From NCBI GenBank assembly GCA_002551355.1, contig NTHE01000025.1, positions 45,474 to 109,473 of the forward strand: a DNA stretch of 64,000 bases, written 5' to 3'. This DNA comes from Streptomyces sp. man185 (GTDB taxonomy: Bacteria; Actinomycetota; Actinomycetes; Streptomycetales; Streptomycetaceae). The notes beneath the pieces are model-generated. The model ran no database searches. It had not been told where the DNA came from and saw only the letters and a list, made by a program, of their open reading frames with translations. Below, piece after piece: positions 41,330 through 49,739 of the stretch (position 1 is its first letter; the number at the start of each line of letters is the position of its first letter). The position numbers and the translations under genes are program-made.

Positions 41330-42315
41330 GGCTCCACCACGATCTTGCGGCCGATCCCCGCCTGGAAGCGCTCGATCGCCTGCGGGTACTGCTCCAGCGG
41401 CAGCCGGTCGCTGATGAACACCGACGCGTCCAGCACCCCGCTCGCGAAGAGCGCCGCGGCCCGCTCGTAACTGTGCAGGACCGCCATCGACCCGGTGATG
41501 GTGATCTCCTGGTTGTAGATCCTGTACGGCTCGATCACCGCCGTCGTGGCATAGTCCGAGACGCCGAACTGGAGGAACGTGCCGCCCTTGGCGACCCGGC
41601 CCAGACCGTCCTGGATGGCGGCCGCGTTGCCCGTGGCGTCGATGACGACGTCCCAGCCGCCCGGACGGTCCAGTTCCTCGGCGCGGGCGGCGGCGCCCGT
41701 ACAGCCCAGGGTCGTCGCGGTCGCCAGCCGCTGGGCGTTGACGTCCAGCATGTCGACGGACGCGGCGCCGGTGCGCTTGGCCAGCTCCAGCATCATCAGG
41801 CCCATGGTCCCGGACCCGTAGATCAGCACCTGGGCCCCGAGATTGCCGTTCAGGACGTCATAGCCCCGCACCGCGCAGGACAGCGGCTCGATCAGGGCCG
41901 CGTCCCGGACGTCGATGTGCTCCGGCAGGCGTACGCAGTTGGCGACGGGCGCCACCGCGAACTCGGCCGCGCCCCCGGGCACGGTGACGCCGATCGCCGC
42001 CCAGTTGTCGCAGAGATTGCCCCGGCCCGAACGGCAGTAGCGGCACTCATGACAGTGCAACGAGGGGTCCACGGCCACCTTGTCGCCGACGGACAGCTCG
42101 GTGACGTCCGCACCGAGTCCCACGACCTCCCCGGCGAACTCGTGCCCCGGCACGATCGGCAGCGTCGGCGCGAACTCGCCCTGGAGGATGTGGAGATCGG
42201 TGCCGCACAGCCCGCACGACGCCACCTTGACGACCACGTCGCGCGGGCCGGGCGTGGGGTCCGGGACGGTGGTCACGGAGACCTTGCCCACGGCTTCGAC
42301 GATGGCTGCCCTCAT
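41326..42315 (-). CDS. Zinc-dependent alcohol/polyol dehydrogenase
   Basis: The 329-residue medium-chain dehydrogenase has the catalytic zinc ligands C37 (SCGLCGTDLH) and H58 with E59 (PGHEFAGE), the structural zinc lobe C88, C91, C94, C102 (CHECRYCRSGRGNLC), and the NAD-binding YGSGTMGLMMLELAKR. Sorbitol or other sugar-alcohol oxidation fits the neighbouring ABC transporter and PfkB kinase. Overlaps of ATGA join it to the permease before it and to the kinase after it. Confidence 0.88.
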   Translation of the reverse strand: MRAAIVEAVGKVSVTTVPDPTPGPRDVVVKVASCGLCGTDLHILQGEFAPTLPIVPGHEFAGEVVGLGADVTELSVGDKVAVDPSLHCHECRYCRSGRGNLCDNWAAIGVTVPGGAAEFAVAPVANCVRLPEHIDVRDAALIEPLSCAVRGYDVLNGNLGAQVLIYGSGTMGLMMLELAKRTGAASVDMLDVNAQRLATATTLGCTGAAARAEELDRPGGWDVVIDATGNAAAIQDGLGRVAKGGTFLQFGVSDYATTAVIEPYRIYNQEITITGSMAVLHSYERAAALFASGVLDASVFISDRLPLEQYPQAIERFQAGIGRKIVVEP

Positions 42316-43196
42316 TTGACTGCTCCCAGCGAGAGGCCCTGGACGAGTTTGTCCTGGGCGGCGTAGCCGGCGACGAGCACCGGCAGGGACACGACCACGG
42401 ACGCCGCGCACAGCTGGGCGAGGAAGAGGCCCTGGCTGGTGACGAAGGTGGTCAGGTGGACAGGTGCGGTCCCGGCGACCACGCCGGTCAGCACCCGTGC
42501 GAACAACAGCTCGTTCCAGCTGAAGATGAAGCAGATCAGGGCGGTCGCGGCGATCCCGGGACCGGCGACCGGGGCGACGACCCGGCGCAGGACCGTCGGC
42601 AGCCGGGCCCCGTCGACCTGCGCCGCCTCGATGATGGAGACGGGGACGTCCGCGAGGAAGGACTGCATCATCCACACCGCGATCGGCAGGTTCATCGAGG
42701 TGTAGAGCAGGACCAGCAGCCAGATGTTGTCCAGCAGCCCCGTGTTCTTCGCGAACAGGTACACCGGCAGCAGCCCGGCGACGACGGGCAGCATCTTGGT
42801 GGACAGGAAGAAGAACATCACGTCCGTCCACTTGCGCACCCGCCGGATCGACAGCGCGTACGCCGCCGGCAGCGCGAGCAGCAGCACCAGCACGGTCGAG
42901 AAGAACGAGGCCGCCAGCGAGTTCACCAGCGGGGGCCACGGAGTCGGACCGCCCCCGCCTCCGAAGAAGTCGCGGTAGCCCTCCAGGGTCAGCGAGGCGG
43001 CGAGCGACGGCGGGTTGGTCGCCGCGTCGGCCTCCGCGTGGAAGGACGTCAGCACCATCCACAGGGCCGGCAGACAGAAGCCGATGCCCACCACCCAGGC
43101 GACCACGCCCAGGGCCGCAGAGCGCCGACGGGCCTTGCGCTCGGGCCCGTCGGCGGACGATGTGACGGACGGGGAAGTCGCGGTCGAGACGCTCAT
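42312..43196 (-). CDS. Sugar/polyol ABC transporter permease, MalG type
   Basis: The 294-residue membrane protein has six hydrophobic segments and the EAA-loop SIIEAAQVDGARLPTVLRRV followed by VVAPVAGPGIAATALICFIF, which contacts the ATPase. The N-terminal 25 residues are polar and cytoplasmic. It works with the MalF-type permease and the lipoprotein encoded just upstream. No ATPase gene is present in the operon, so a shared ATPase such as MsiK is expected, as known for Streptomyces sugar importers. It overlaps both neighbours by four bases. Confidence 0.9.
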   Translation of the reverse strand: MSVSTATSPSVTSSADGPERKARRRSAALGVVAWVVGIGFCLPALWMVLTSFHAEADAATNPPSLAASLTLEGYRDFFGGGGGPTPWPPLVNSLAASFFSTVLVLLLALPAAYALSIRRVRKWTDVMFFFLSTKMLPVVAGLLPVYLFAKNTGLLDNIWLLVLLYTSMNLPIAVWMMQSFLADVPVSIIEAAQVDGARLPTVLRRVVAPVAGPGIAATALICFIFSWNELLFARVLTGVVAGTAPVHLTTFVTSQGLFLAQLCAASVVVSLPVLVAGYAAQDKLVQGLSLGAVK

Positions 43197-44158
43197 GCGC
43201 GGCTCGCCTCCTCACGGAAGAGGGAGGAGACCACCCGGAGCGCGAAGGTGGCGATGATGATCGTGCCGATCACCACGACCACGCCCGCCGCCGACGCCAG
43301 CCCGTACTCATGGGCCCGGTAGAAGGTCTCGTAGACGGTGTACGGGAGGTTGGCGGTGCCCAGACCGCCGGAGGTGATCGTGAACACGGCGTCGAAGTTC
43401 TGCACGATGTACACCGACCCGAGCAGGATGCCGAGTTCGAGGTAGCGGCGCAGATGCGGCAGGGTCAGATACCGGAATATCTGCCAGGGGCCGGCCCCGT
43501 CCAGCCGTGCGGCCTCCATGATCTCGGCCGGCCGGCTCTGCAGCCCGGCCAGCAGGATCAGCATCATGAACGGTGTCCACTGCCACACGAGCGACGCCTC
43601 GATGGCGATCAGCGGCATCTCGGACGTCCACTCCGGCTGGGCGATCGACTCGATGCCGAACAGCTCGCCGAACCAGGTGAGCGCGCCGTTGAACAGCCCG
43701 TACTCGGGGTTGTAGAGCGCGTGCTTCCACAGCAGTGCGGCGGAGACCGGCACCAGCAGGAACGGGGTGATCAGCAGGGTGCGCACGAACCCCCGGCCGA
43801 AGAAGGTGCGGTCCAGGAGCAGGGCGAAGACGAGTCCCAGCACGACGCTGACGATCACGACGGTCGCGGTCAGGACGACGGTCGTCACGACCGATTCGCG
43901 CAACGCCTCGTCGGTGAAGACGGACGCGTAGTTGGACAGACCGGTGAAGTGGCGCTTCTCCGGCTTGAGGGAGTTCCAGTCGAAGAGCGAGATCACCAGG
44001 GTTGCCACGAAGGGCAGTTGGGTGACCGCGATCAGGAAGATCAGCGCCGGCAGCAGGGGAGCGCGGGTCGCCCAGGCGCGCCGCCTGCTGCCGCCGCCCG
44101 GCTTCTGGGCCGGAGCCTGTGGGGACGGCGTGGTCTCTCTGGTTGCGGTGACGGTCAT
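43193..44158 (-). CDS. Sugar/polyol ABC transporter permease, MalF type
   Basis: The 321-residue membrane protein has a short cytoplasmic N-terminus (TPSPQAPAQKPGGGSRRRAW), six hydrophobic segments and the EAA-loop EIMEAARLDGAGPWQIFRYL. It forms a heterodimer channel with the MalG-type partner. Its ATG overlaps the stop of the binding-protein gene by four bases. Confidence 0.9.
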   Translation of the reverse strand: MTVTATRETTPSPQAPAQKPGGGSRRRAWATRAPLLPALIFLIAVTQLPFVATLVISLFDWNSLKPEKRHFTGLSNYASVFTDEALRESVVTTVVLTATVVIVSVVLGLVFALLLDRTFFGRGFVRTLLITPFLLVPVSAALLWKHALYNPEYGLFNGALTWFGELFGIESIAQPEWTSEMPLIAIEASLVWQWTPFMMLILLAGLQSRPAEIMEAARLDGAGPWQIFRYLTLPHLRRYLELGILLGSVYIVQNFDAVFTITSGGLGTANLPYTVYETFYRAHEYGLASAAGVVVVIGTIIIATFALRVVSSLFREEASRA

Positions 44159-45522
44159 CGGTACTCCTCCGCGACCTTCTCGGCCAGCTTCTGGGAGGCG
44201 GCGAGCGCGGCGTCCACCGACTGGCGGCCCGCGATGGCGGCGCTGATCTCCTGCGCCACCCGGGTGCCCAGGTCGGTGAATTCCGGCACGCCGACGAACT
44301 GGATGCCCGCCGTCGGGCGGGGCTGGGTGCCCGGGTTCTTCGGATCGGCCTCGGAGATGGCCCGCTCGGTGACGTCGGCGAACGCGCCCGCCTCCGCCCG
44401 GTAGTCGGGGTTGGCGTAGGTGGAAGCCCGTTTGCCCGCCGGGACGTTGGACCAGCCGCTGGTGGCTCCCACCAGCTCCTCGTACTCCTTGCTGGAGGCC
44501 CAGGACACGAACTCCCAGGCGTCGTCGGACTTCTCGGACGCCTTCTGCAGGCCCCAGGCCCAGGTGTACAGCCAGCCCGAGCTCTTGGTCTGCTCCACCG
44601 GGGCGGGGACGTACCCGATCTTCCCCTTCACCGGGGAGCCCTTCGCCTCCAGGGATCCGGCGCCCGCCGTGGCGTCATACCACATGGCGGTCTTGCCCTG
44701 CGTCATGTTGTTCAGGCACTCGGCGTACCCGGACTGCGGGGCGCCCAGCTCCCCGTGCTCGCGCACGAGGTCGACGTAGAACTTGGTCGCCTTCTTGAAC
44801 TCCGGTGCGGTCAGGCGCGGCTCCCAGTCCTCGGTGAACCAGGTGCCGCCCATCGTGTTGACGACCGTGGTCAGCGGGGCGATGACCTCGCCCCAGCCCG
44901 GCAGCCCGCGCAGACAGATGCCCTTCATCCCGCGCTCCGACCCGTCCGTCTGCTCGGCGAGCTTCGCCACCTGCTCCCAGGTCGGCTTCTCGGGCATGGT
45001 GAGGCCCTGCTTGTCGAAGACGTCCTTGCGGTACATCAGGAAGGACGACTCCCCGTAGAAGGGCTGGGCGTAGAGCTTGCCGTCCTCGGCGGTCAGCGAC
45101 TCCCGCAACGGCTGGAGGATGTCCTCCTGGTCGAAGGCCGCGTCGGCCTTCGCGTAGTCGTCGAGGGGGTGCAGCCAGCCGTTCTTCGCGAAGAACGGCA
45201 GCTCGAAGTTGCTGATGGTGGCCACGTCGTACTGACCGGCCTGGTTGGAGAAGTCCTGGCTGATCTTGTCGCGTACGTCGTTCTCGGGCAGCACCGTGAA
45301 GTGGACCTTGATACCGGTCTCCTTCGTGAAGTGCTTGGCCGTCAGCTTCTGCAGTTCGACCATCTGCGGGTTGTTCACCATCAGTACGTTCAGCGCGTCG
45401 CCGCCCCCGAAGGAGGTCCCGCCCGCTCCGGCGCAGCCGGTGGCGAGCAGGGCCAGTGCGGCGGTCACGGCGCAGGTCCGCCCACGCATACGTGGTCGGC
45501 GGCGACGTCCTGGATGAGGCAT
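44155..45522 (-). CDS. Extracellular solute-binding lipoprotein (sugar/polyol)
   Basis: The 455-residue protein starts MPHPGRRRRPRMRGRTCAVT and has a lipobox LLATGCAG near residue 30, so it is lipid-anchored on the outer membrane face. The body is a family 1 binding protein (PQMVELQKLTAKHFTKETGI, then QYDVATISNFELPFFAKNGW and WAWGLQKASEKSDDAWEFV), similar to the sorbitol/mannitol SmoE-type group. It delivers the ligand to the two permeases. AGGAG lies before the ATG. A start at the second Met, MRGRTC, is possible. Confidence 0.9.
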   Translation of the reverse strand: MPHPGRRRRPRMRGRTCAVTAALALLATGCAGAGGTSFGGGDALNVLMVNNPQMVELQKLTAKHFTKETGIKVHFTVLPENDVRDKISQDFSNQAGQYDVATISNFELPFFAKNGWLHPLDDYAKADAAFDQEDILQPLRESLTAEDGKLYAQPFYGESSFLMYRKDVFDKQGLTMPEKPTWEQVAKLAEQTDGSERGMKGICLRGLPGWGEVIAPLTTVVNTMGGTWFTEDWEPRLTAPEFKKATKFYVDLVREHGELGAPQSGYAECLNNMTQGKTAMWYDATAGAGSLEAKGSPVKGKIGYVPAPVEQTKSSGWLYTWAWGLQKASEKSDDAWEFVSWASSKEYEELVGATSGWSNVPAGKRASTYANPDYRAEAGAFADVTERAISEADPKNPGTQPRPTAGIQFVGVPEFTDLGTRVAQEISAAIAGRQSVDAALAASQKLAEKVAEEYR

Positions 45523-45666
45523 GGAGGCTCCTGATCAGTCGTAGCGGCTCGGTGATCGGGTGGTTGTGGGCATGGCGAGCCACGCCCCGACGGGTGGGGG
45601 AGTGCGGCTGGAGCAGTGGTGCGGTGCGTCGGCCGTGCGGGCGGAGGGGCCGCCCGGGGGATCCGG

Positions 45667-46428
45667 TCAGACGCGGATGACCTGGGGCCCGAGGAGGGAG
45701 TAGCGCTGGGCCTCGGCCGAGGGGAGTCCGGCGTCGGTGACGATCGTCTCGAAGTCGCCGACCCCGGCGAACCGGCAGAAGCTCACCGCCCCGAACTTGC
45801 TGTGGATCCCGGCGAAGATCCTGCGCCGGGAGCTGCGCAGCGCCTGCGCCTTGACCTCGGCGACGGCGGGGTCCGGGGTGGTGAGGCCGTACTCGCGGGA
45901 GATGCCGTTGGCCCCGAGGAACGCCAGGTCGATCACGAATTCGGAGAGCATCCGGGAGGCCCAGTGGTCGACGGTGGCCATCGTGGAGCCGCGCACCCGG
46001 CCGCCCAGCAGGAGCACCGAGGTCTTCTCGGCCCCGGCGAGGGAGGTGGCGACCGCCAGGGACGCGGTGACCACGGTCAGCGGCCGGTTCTGGGGGAGCG
46101 CCTCGGCGACGAGCTGCGGGGTGAAGCCCTCGTCGACGAAGACCGTCTCGGCGTCACCGAGCAGATCGGCCGCGGCGGCCGCGATGCGCGACTTCTGCGG
46201 AACGTTACGGGTGGTGCGGACGGCGAGCGTGGTCTCGAAGCCGGCCGACTCCACCGGGTAGGCGCCGCCATGGGTCCGGCGGACGAGCCCGTGCTCCTCC
46301 AGGACGTGCAGATCGCGGCGGACGGTCTCCTTGGCCACCTTGAACAGGTCCGCGAGGGCGTTCACCCCGACCGAGCCCTCCCGCCGGGCCGTGTCCAGAA
46401 TTCCCCGACGGCGTTCCTCGGTGTCCAC
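45667..46428 (-). CDS. DeoR-family transcriptional regulator
   Basis: The GTG at 46428 has AGGGAAG six bases upstream, giving a 253-residue protein that begins VDTEERRRGILDTARREGSV. The HTH is VNALADLFKVAKETVRRDLH (about 21-40), followed by HGLVRRTHGGAYPVESAGF and the sugar-phosphate-sensing C-terminal domain (VFVDEGFTPQLVAEALP, LGGRVRGSTMATVDHWA, IVTDAGLP). An earlier in-frame start would add a non-conserved stretch. It lies directly before the polyol operon in the same direction and is the likely repressor, probably responding to a phosphorylated product. Confidence 0.9.
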   Translation of the reverse strand: MDTEERRRGILDTARREGSVGVNALADLFKVAKETVRRDLHVLEEHGLVRRTHGGAYPVESAGFETTLAVRTTRNVPQKSRIAAAAADLLGDAETVFVDEGFTPQLVAEALPQNRPLTVVTASLAVATSLAGAEKTSVLLLGGRVRGSTMATVDHWASRMLSEFVIDLAFLGANGISREYGLTTPDPAVAEVKAQALRSSRRRIFAGIHSKFGAVSFCRFAGVGDFETIVTDAGLPSAEAQRYSLLGPQVIRV

Positions 46429-46694
46429 GGCGCACTTCCCTGGTCGCTGCTGCGCCCGTTTCGGGCGGAGCCCGTCTGTCCGTTCGGGCTCATGTGTCGT
46501 TTGTACAAGCACTCACGGTGCCACGACCAGCCGCTTCACCGGATCCCCTCAGCCCGTTCGTGCCCGTTTTCCGGGTGAGACTGTGCTGGTCACGCCCCGG
46601 ACTGCCGTCGCGTCGGCTGTCCGGGGCGCCCGCATTCGCGTGATCGCTGCCCGAATGGAGCCCGAAGTGCGGGGAGGGGTGTACGTGCCGTCTG

Positions 46695-47594
46695 TCAGAG
46701 TGCGGTGCCGAAGGCCTCGGCCAGCTCGCGCCACTCGGCGCGCGGCAGGCCCGCGCCGCCCTCGTCGGCCGTGAGCACCTGCAACGCGACATGGTCCGCG
46801 CCCGCGTCGAGATACGCCCGCGTCCGGAGCGTCACCTGCTCCACGTCGCCCAGTGCGAAGAGGGCGTCGAGAAGACGGACGCTGCCGCCGCCCTCGAAGT
46901 CGCGTTCCGCGAAGCCCAGGCGCAGCAGATTGGCGGTGTAGTTGGGCAGTTGGAGATACATCGCGAGCATCGTCCGGGCGGTGGTGCGGGCCCGGTCGAG
47001 GTCGGTGTCCAGCACGGCGGTCAGTTCCGGGGCGAGCAGCGCGTCGGGCCCGAGCGCCTCGCGCGCCTCCGAAGTGTGCTCGGCGGTGACGAGGTAGGGG
47101 TGCGCCCCCAGCGACCGGTCGGCCGCGAGCCTCAGCATCTTCGGCCCGAGAGCCGCCAGGACCCGATGGCCGGAGCCCACGGACGGATCGGCGGCGTCCA
47201 GGGCGTCGAGGTAGGACACCATCGCGCTGTACGGCTTCGCGTACTGCGGCACCATCGGTCCGTGGCTGACGCCCAGGCCGAGGACGAAGCGACGGCGCGC
47301 GTCCGGATCGATCGCGGCGATCGCGGCCGCCGCCTCCTCCGCCGTGTGGTTCCAGATACTCAGGATGCCGGTGGCCACGGTGATCGAGCGGGTGGCGGCC
47401 ACGACGGCGGCAGCGTCCTCGGGCGTCGGGCTGCCTCCGATCCAGACGGTGCCGTAGCCCAGTTCGTCGAGCTCGGCGAGCGCCTCCGCGATCGCCTTCC
47501 CGCCCGCGTCGTCCACGCGCGACGCGTGCAGGGCCCCGCTCCAGATCCCCACGCGTCCGAAGGTCCTGCCCGTCCCGGAAATCTCAGAAGTCAT
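46695..47594 (-). CDS. LLM-class F420-dependent oxidoreductase
   Basis: The 299-residue protein starts MTSEISGTGRTFGRVGIWSG. It shows LDELGYGTVWIGGSPTPEDA, ATGILSIWNHTAEEAAAAI, RRFVLGLGVSHGPMVPQYAK and LDAGADHVALQVL, the pattern of the luciferase-like monooxygenase branch that uses deazaflavin F420. Substrate unknown. It lies beyond the erythromycin-esterase-like gene and its terminator as a separate unit. Confidence 0.85.
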   Translation of the reverse strand: MTSEISGTGRTFGRVGIWSGALHASRVDDAGGKAIAEALAELDELGYGTVWIGGSPTPEDAAAVVAATRSITVATGILSIWNHTAEEAAAAIAAIDPDARRRFVLGLGVSHGPMVPQYAKPYSAMVSYLDALDAADPSVGSGHRVLAALGPKMLRLAADRSLGAHPYLVTAEHTSEAREALGPDALLAPELTAVLDTDLDRARTTARTMLAMYLQLPNYTANLLRLGFAERDFEGGGSVRLLDALFALGDVEQVTLRTRAYLDAGADHVALQVLTADEGGAGLPRAEWRELAEAFGTAL

Positions 47595-47629
47595 GGTGTG
47601 ATCAACAACAGCCCGGCCCAACTATTCCT

Positions 47630-47657
47630 GTCCGGACGGCGATTCACCCGTCCGGAC
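47630..47657 (-). terminator. Hairpin after the erythromycin-esterase-like gene
   Basis: GTCCGGACGG pairs with CCGTCCGGAC (47648-47657) with an eight-base loop, about 40 bases past the esterase stop. Confidence 0.7.
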
Positions 47658-47695
47658 GTGCGGGAACTTTCGGCGCGGCGGGGCGCGGAGCGGCT

Positions 47696-48898
47696 TCAGT
47701 CCTCGGGGACGTCCCTGATGAACACGACTCCGTCGATGCGGGCCAGGTGCGCCGGGTCGAGCGGGGCATAGCCGAAGTACGGGGACGCGCGCCGTACGGG
47801 GTCCGTGGCGGCGACGGCGGCGGCCAGCTCGGAGGCGTCCACCAGGCAGGGTCCGGCCGGGAACGCGTACAGGGCTCCTTCGAGGGTGTCCGGCGGCGGG
47901 ACGTCGACCCCCTGGTGCCGCATCGTTCCGAACGCGGTGGCCAGGAAGCCGTACGCCTCGCCCAGGCGGCTGTTCACGATGGCCCCCGCGCTCCACCACT
48001 CCAGCCGTCGGCCACCCATCCGCATCGAGCTGATGTCCCGCTGGAGATGGCTGTTGTGGGCGTGGACCAGAACCGGTCCCCGCTCCGCGAGCGCGAGCAG
48101 ATTGTCGGCCATCATCTGATCCCGCAGGCCCGTCAGCCGTGCCAGCCGGCTCGATGACGAGTCGGCCATCCAGTAGTGGTACCGCAGCAGCCCCGAGGCG
48201 GCCCGCGCCTGCAGCAGCGCCCGGTCGAACGCGTCCCGCGAGGTCACCGTGATCAGGTGCGGCGTCCAGGCGTGGAGCAGCGCCCCCAGGTCATCGGCGA
48301 GGAGCCGCAGCTCCCCGGCCTCGGCCGACCGCCCGAAGGACGCGGACGGATCCAGCATCGCCGCCGGGTCGGTCCACCGGCCGTCGGGGCCGAGCAGCCG
48401 GTCGAGCGTCTCGGGGGTGCAGGGAATCAGGCCCGGGTCCACGTGGTCCGCGAGAGTGCGGTGGAGCGCGGTGAGGGTCTCCCGGGGGCTCGCGGCCCAG
48501 GCCATCTCCAGCGGGCCGTCGAAGCCTGCGAACCGTACCTGGTCGCAGGCGGGCCGGCCGGCGTTGAACGCGCGCATCCAGCGCACCAGTTCACGACTGG
48601 CCGCGGACGCGCCGAGGCCGTGGCTGAACCCCCGCTCCAGCACGTCGTCGAGGGCGCCCGAGCCTGTCGTCACGTAGTCGTCCACCAGCAGTCCCGCCAC
48701 GCAGTCGCTCTCGACGGCGATGGTCCGGTAGCCCTCCTCCTCGACAAGCTGCCGGAAGAGGGCGTTGCGCAGGCGGAGGGGGGCGTCCACCCCGTGGGTG
48801 GGCTCGCCCAGGGTCAGCATCCGGGGCGGGGAGGCGAACAGCCCCATGACGGAAGCCGCCTCGACGGCGTGGGCGATGTCCTTGATGTCGTTGGCCAT
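47696..48898 (-). CDS. Erythromycin esterase-like hydrolase
   Basis: The 400-residue protein from the ATG at 48898 has the Ere-family residues: LGEPTHGVDAPLRLRNALFR (His near residue 34), RTIAVESDC (Glu), RAFNAGRPACDQVRFAGFDG and VLVHAHNSHLQRD (the conserved His motif). Ere enzymes open the lactone of macrolides, though many family members have other roles. It is divergent from the TioE-type regulator with a 58-base spacer that holds a candidate operator, so it is probably the regulator's target. Confidence 0.85.
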   Translation of the reverse strand: MANDIKDIAHAVEAASVMGLFASPPRMLTLGEPTHGVDAPLRLRNALFRQLVEEEGYRTIAVESDCVAGLLVDDYVTTGSGALDDVLERGFSHGLGASAASRELVRWMRAFNAGRPACDQVRFAGFDGPLEMAWAASPRETLTALHRTLADHVDPGLIPCTPETLDRLLGPDGRWTDPAAMLDPSASFGRSAEAGELRLLADDLGALLHAWTPHLITVTSRDAFDRALLQARAASGLLRYHYWMADSSSSRLARLTGLRDQMMADNLLALAERGPVLVHAHNSHLQRDISSMRMGGRRLEWWSAGAIVNSRLGEAYGFLATAFGTMRHQGVDVPPPDTLEGALYAFPAGPCLVDASELAAAVAATDPVRRASPYFGYAPLDPAHLARIDGVVFIRDVPED

Positions 48899-48902
48899 GG
48901 CT

Positions 48903-48930
48903 TCCACCGTATCGTTGAACCCTCGGTGGA
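48903..48930. promoter_or_regulatory. Candidate operator between the esterase and MerR/TioE genes
   Basis: TCCACCG-N14-CGGTGGA is a perfect 7-bp inverted repeat in the 58-base divergent spacer. A -10-like TATCCT follows at 48944-48949, seven bases before the regulator ATG. Confidence 0.5.
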
Positions 48931-48956
48931 GACTTTGCCGCGATATCCTCGGGCCC

Positions 48957-49730
48957 ATGAGGCAGAACCCTCAAACAGCAGGACGCCTGCGGCCCGTCGA
49001 CCTGGCCCGTCGGCACGGATTGTCGACGCAGGCCGTGAGGAACTACGAAGCGGCGGGGATCCTCCCGGCCGCCGGGCGCACGCCCCACGGCTACCGCACC
49101 TACACACCGCGCCACGCACACGCCCTGGCGACGTTCCTCGCGCTGATCCCCGGACACGGGCACGGGACCGCGACGTCGATCATGCGGGCGGTGAACCACG
49201 ACGAGCGGGAGGAGGCGTTCCGCCTCGTCGACGAGAGCCACGCCCAGCTCCTGGAGGACCGGCGGACACTGCACGCCGTCGAGAGAGCCCTCCGCGACCT
49301 GGGGCCCGGCGCCGGGCCCGCACCCGACGACGGTTCGGGCCCCGGCGGGATGTTCGTCGGACCGCTGGCGGGAAGGCTGGGCATCAGGCCCGCCACGCTG
49401 CGGAAGTGGGAGCGCGCCGGGCTCGTGACCCCGCGCCGCGACCCGCGGACCGGATACCGGGTGTACGACGGGACCGACGTACGGGACGCCGCACTGGCCC
49501 ACCAACTCAGGCGGGGCGGCTACCGCCTGGAGCAGATCGCCCCCTTGATCGCCCAGGTGCGTGCGGCCGGCGGCTTGGAGCCGCTGGCCGCCGCCCTGCG
49601 CGACTGGCACGCCCGGCTGGCCGCGCGCGGGCGCGCGATGCTGGCCGGGGCCGCCGAGTTGGACGCCTACCTCCGCGAGCGCGACGGACCGGCCCCGCCA
49701 CAGGACCCGCACCGGACCCCCGCGACCTGA
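48957..49730 (+). CDS. MerR-type regulator with two HTH domains (TioE-like)
   Basis: The 257-residue protein carries two DNA-binding halves: RPVDLARRHGLSTQAVRNYE with AAGILPAAGRTPHGYRTYTP (residues 12-50), and LAGRLGIRPATLRKWERAGL with VTPRRDPRTGYRVYDG (about 140-180). This double arrangement is the TioE family of actinobacteria. The message is probably leaderless (TATCCT seven bases before the ATG). It likely controls the divergent erythromycin-esterase-like gene in response to a drug-like ligand bound by the C-terminal helices. Confidence 0.88.
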   Translation: MRQNPQTAGRLRPVDLARRHGLSTQAVRNYEAAGILPAAGRTPHGYRTYTPRHAHALATFLALIPGHGHGTATSIMRAVNHDEREEAFRLVDESHAQLLEDRRTLHAVERALRDLGPGAGPAPDDGSGPGGMFVGPLAGRLGIRPATLRKWERAGLVTPRRDPRTGYRVYDGTDVRDAALAHQLRRGGYRLEQIAPLIAQVRAAGGLEPLAAALRDWHARLAARGRAMLAGAAELDAYLRERDGPAPPQDPHRTPAT

Positions 49731-49739
49731 GCGGGCGGG

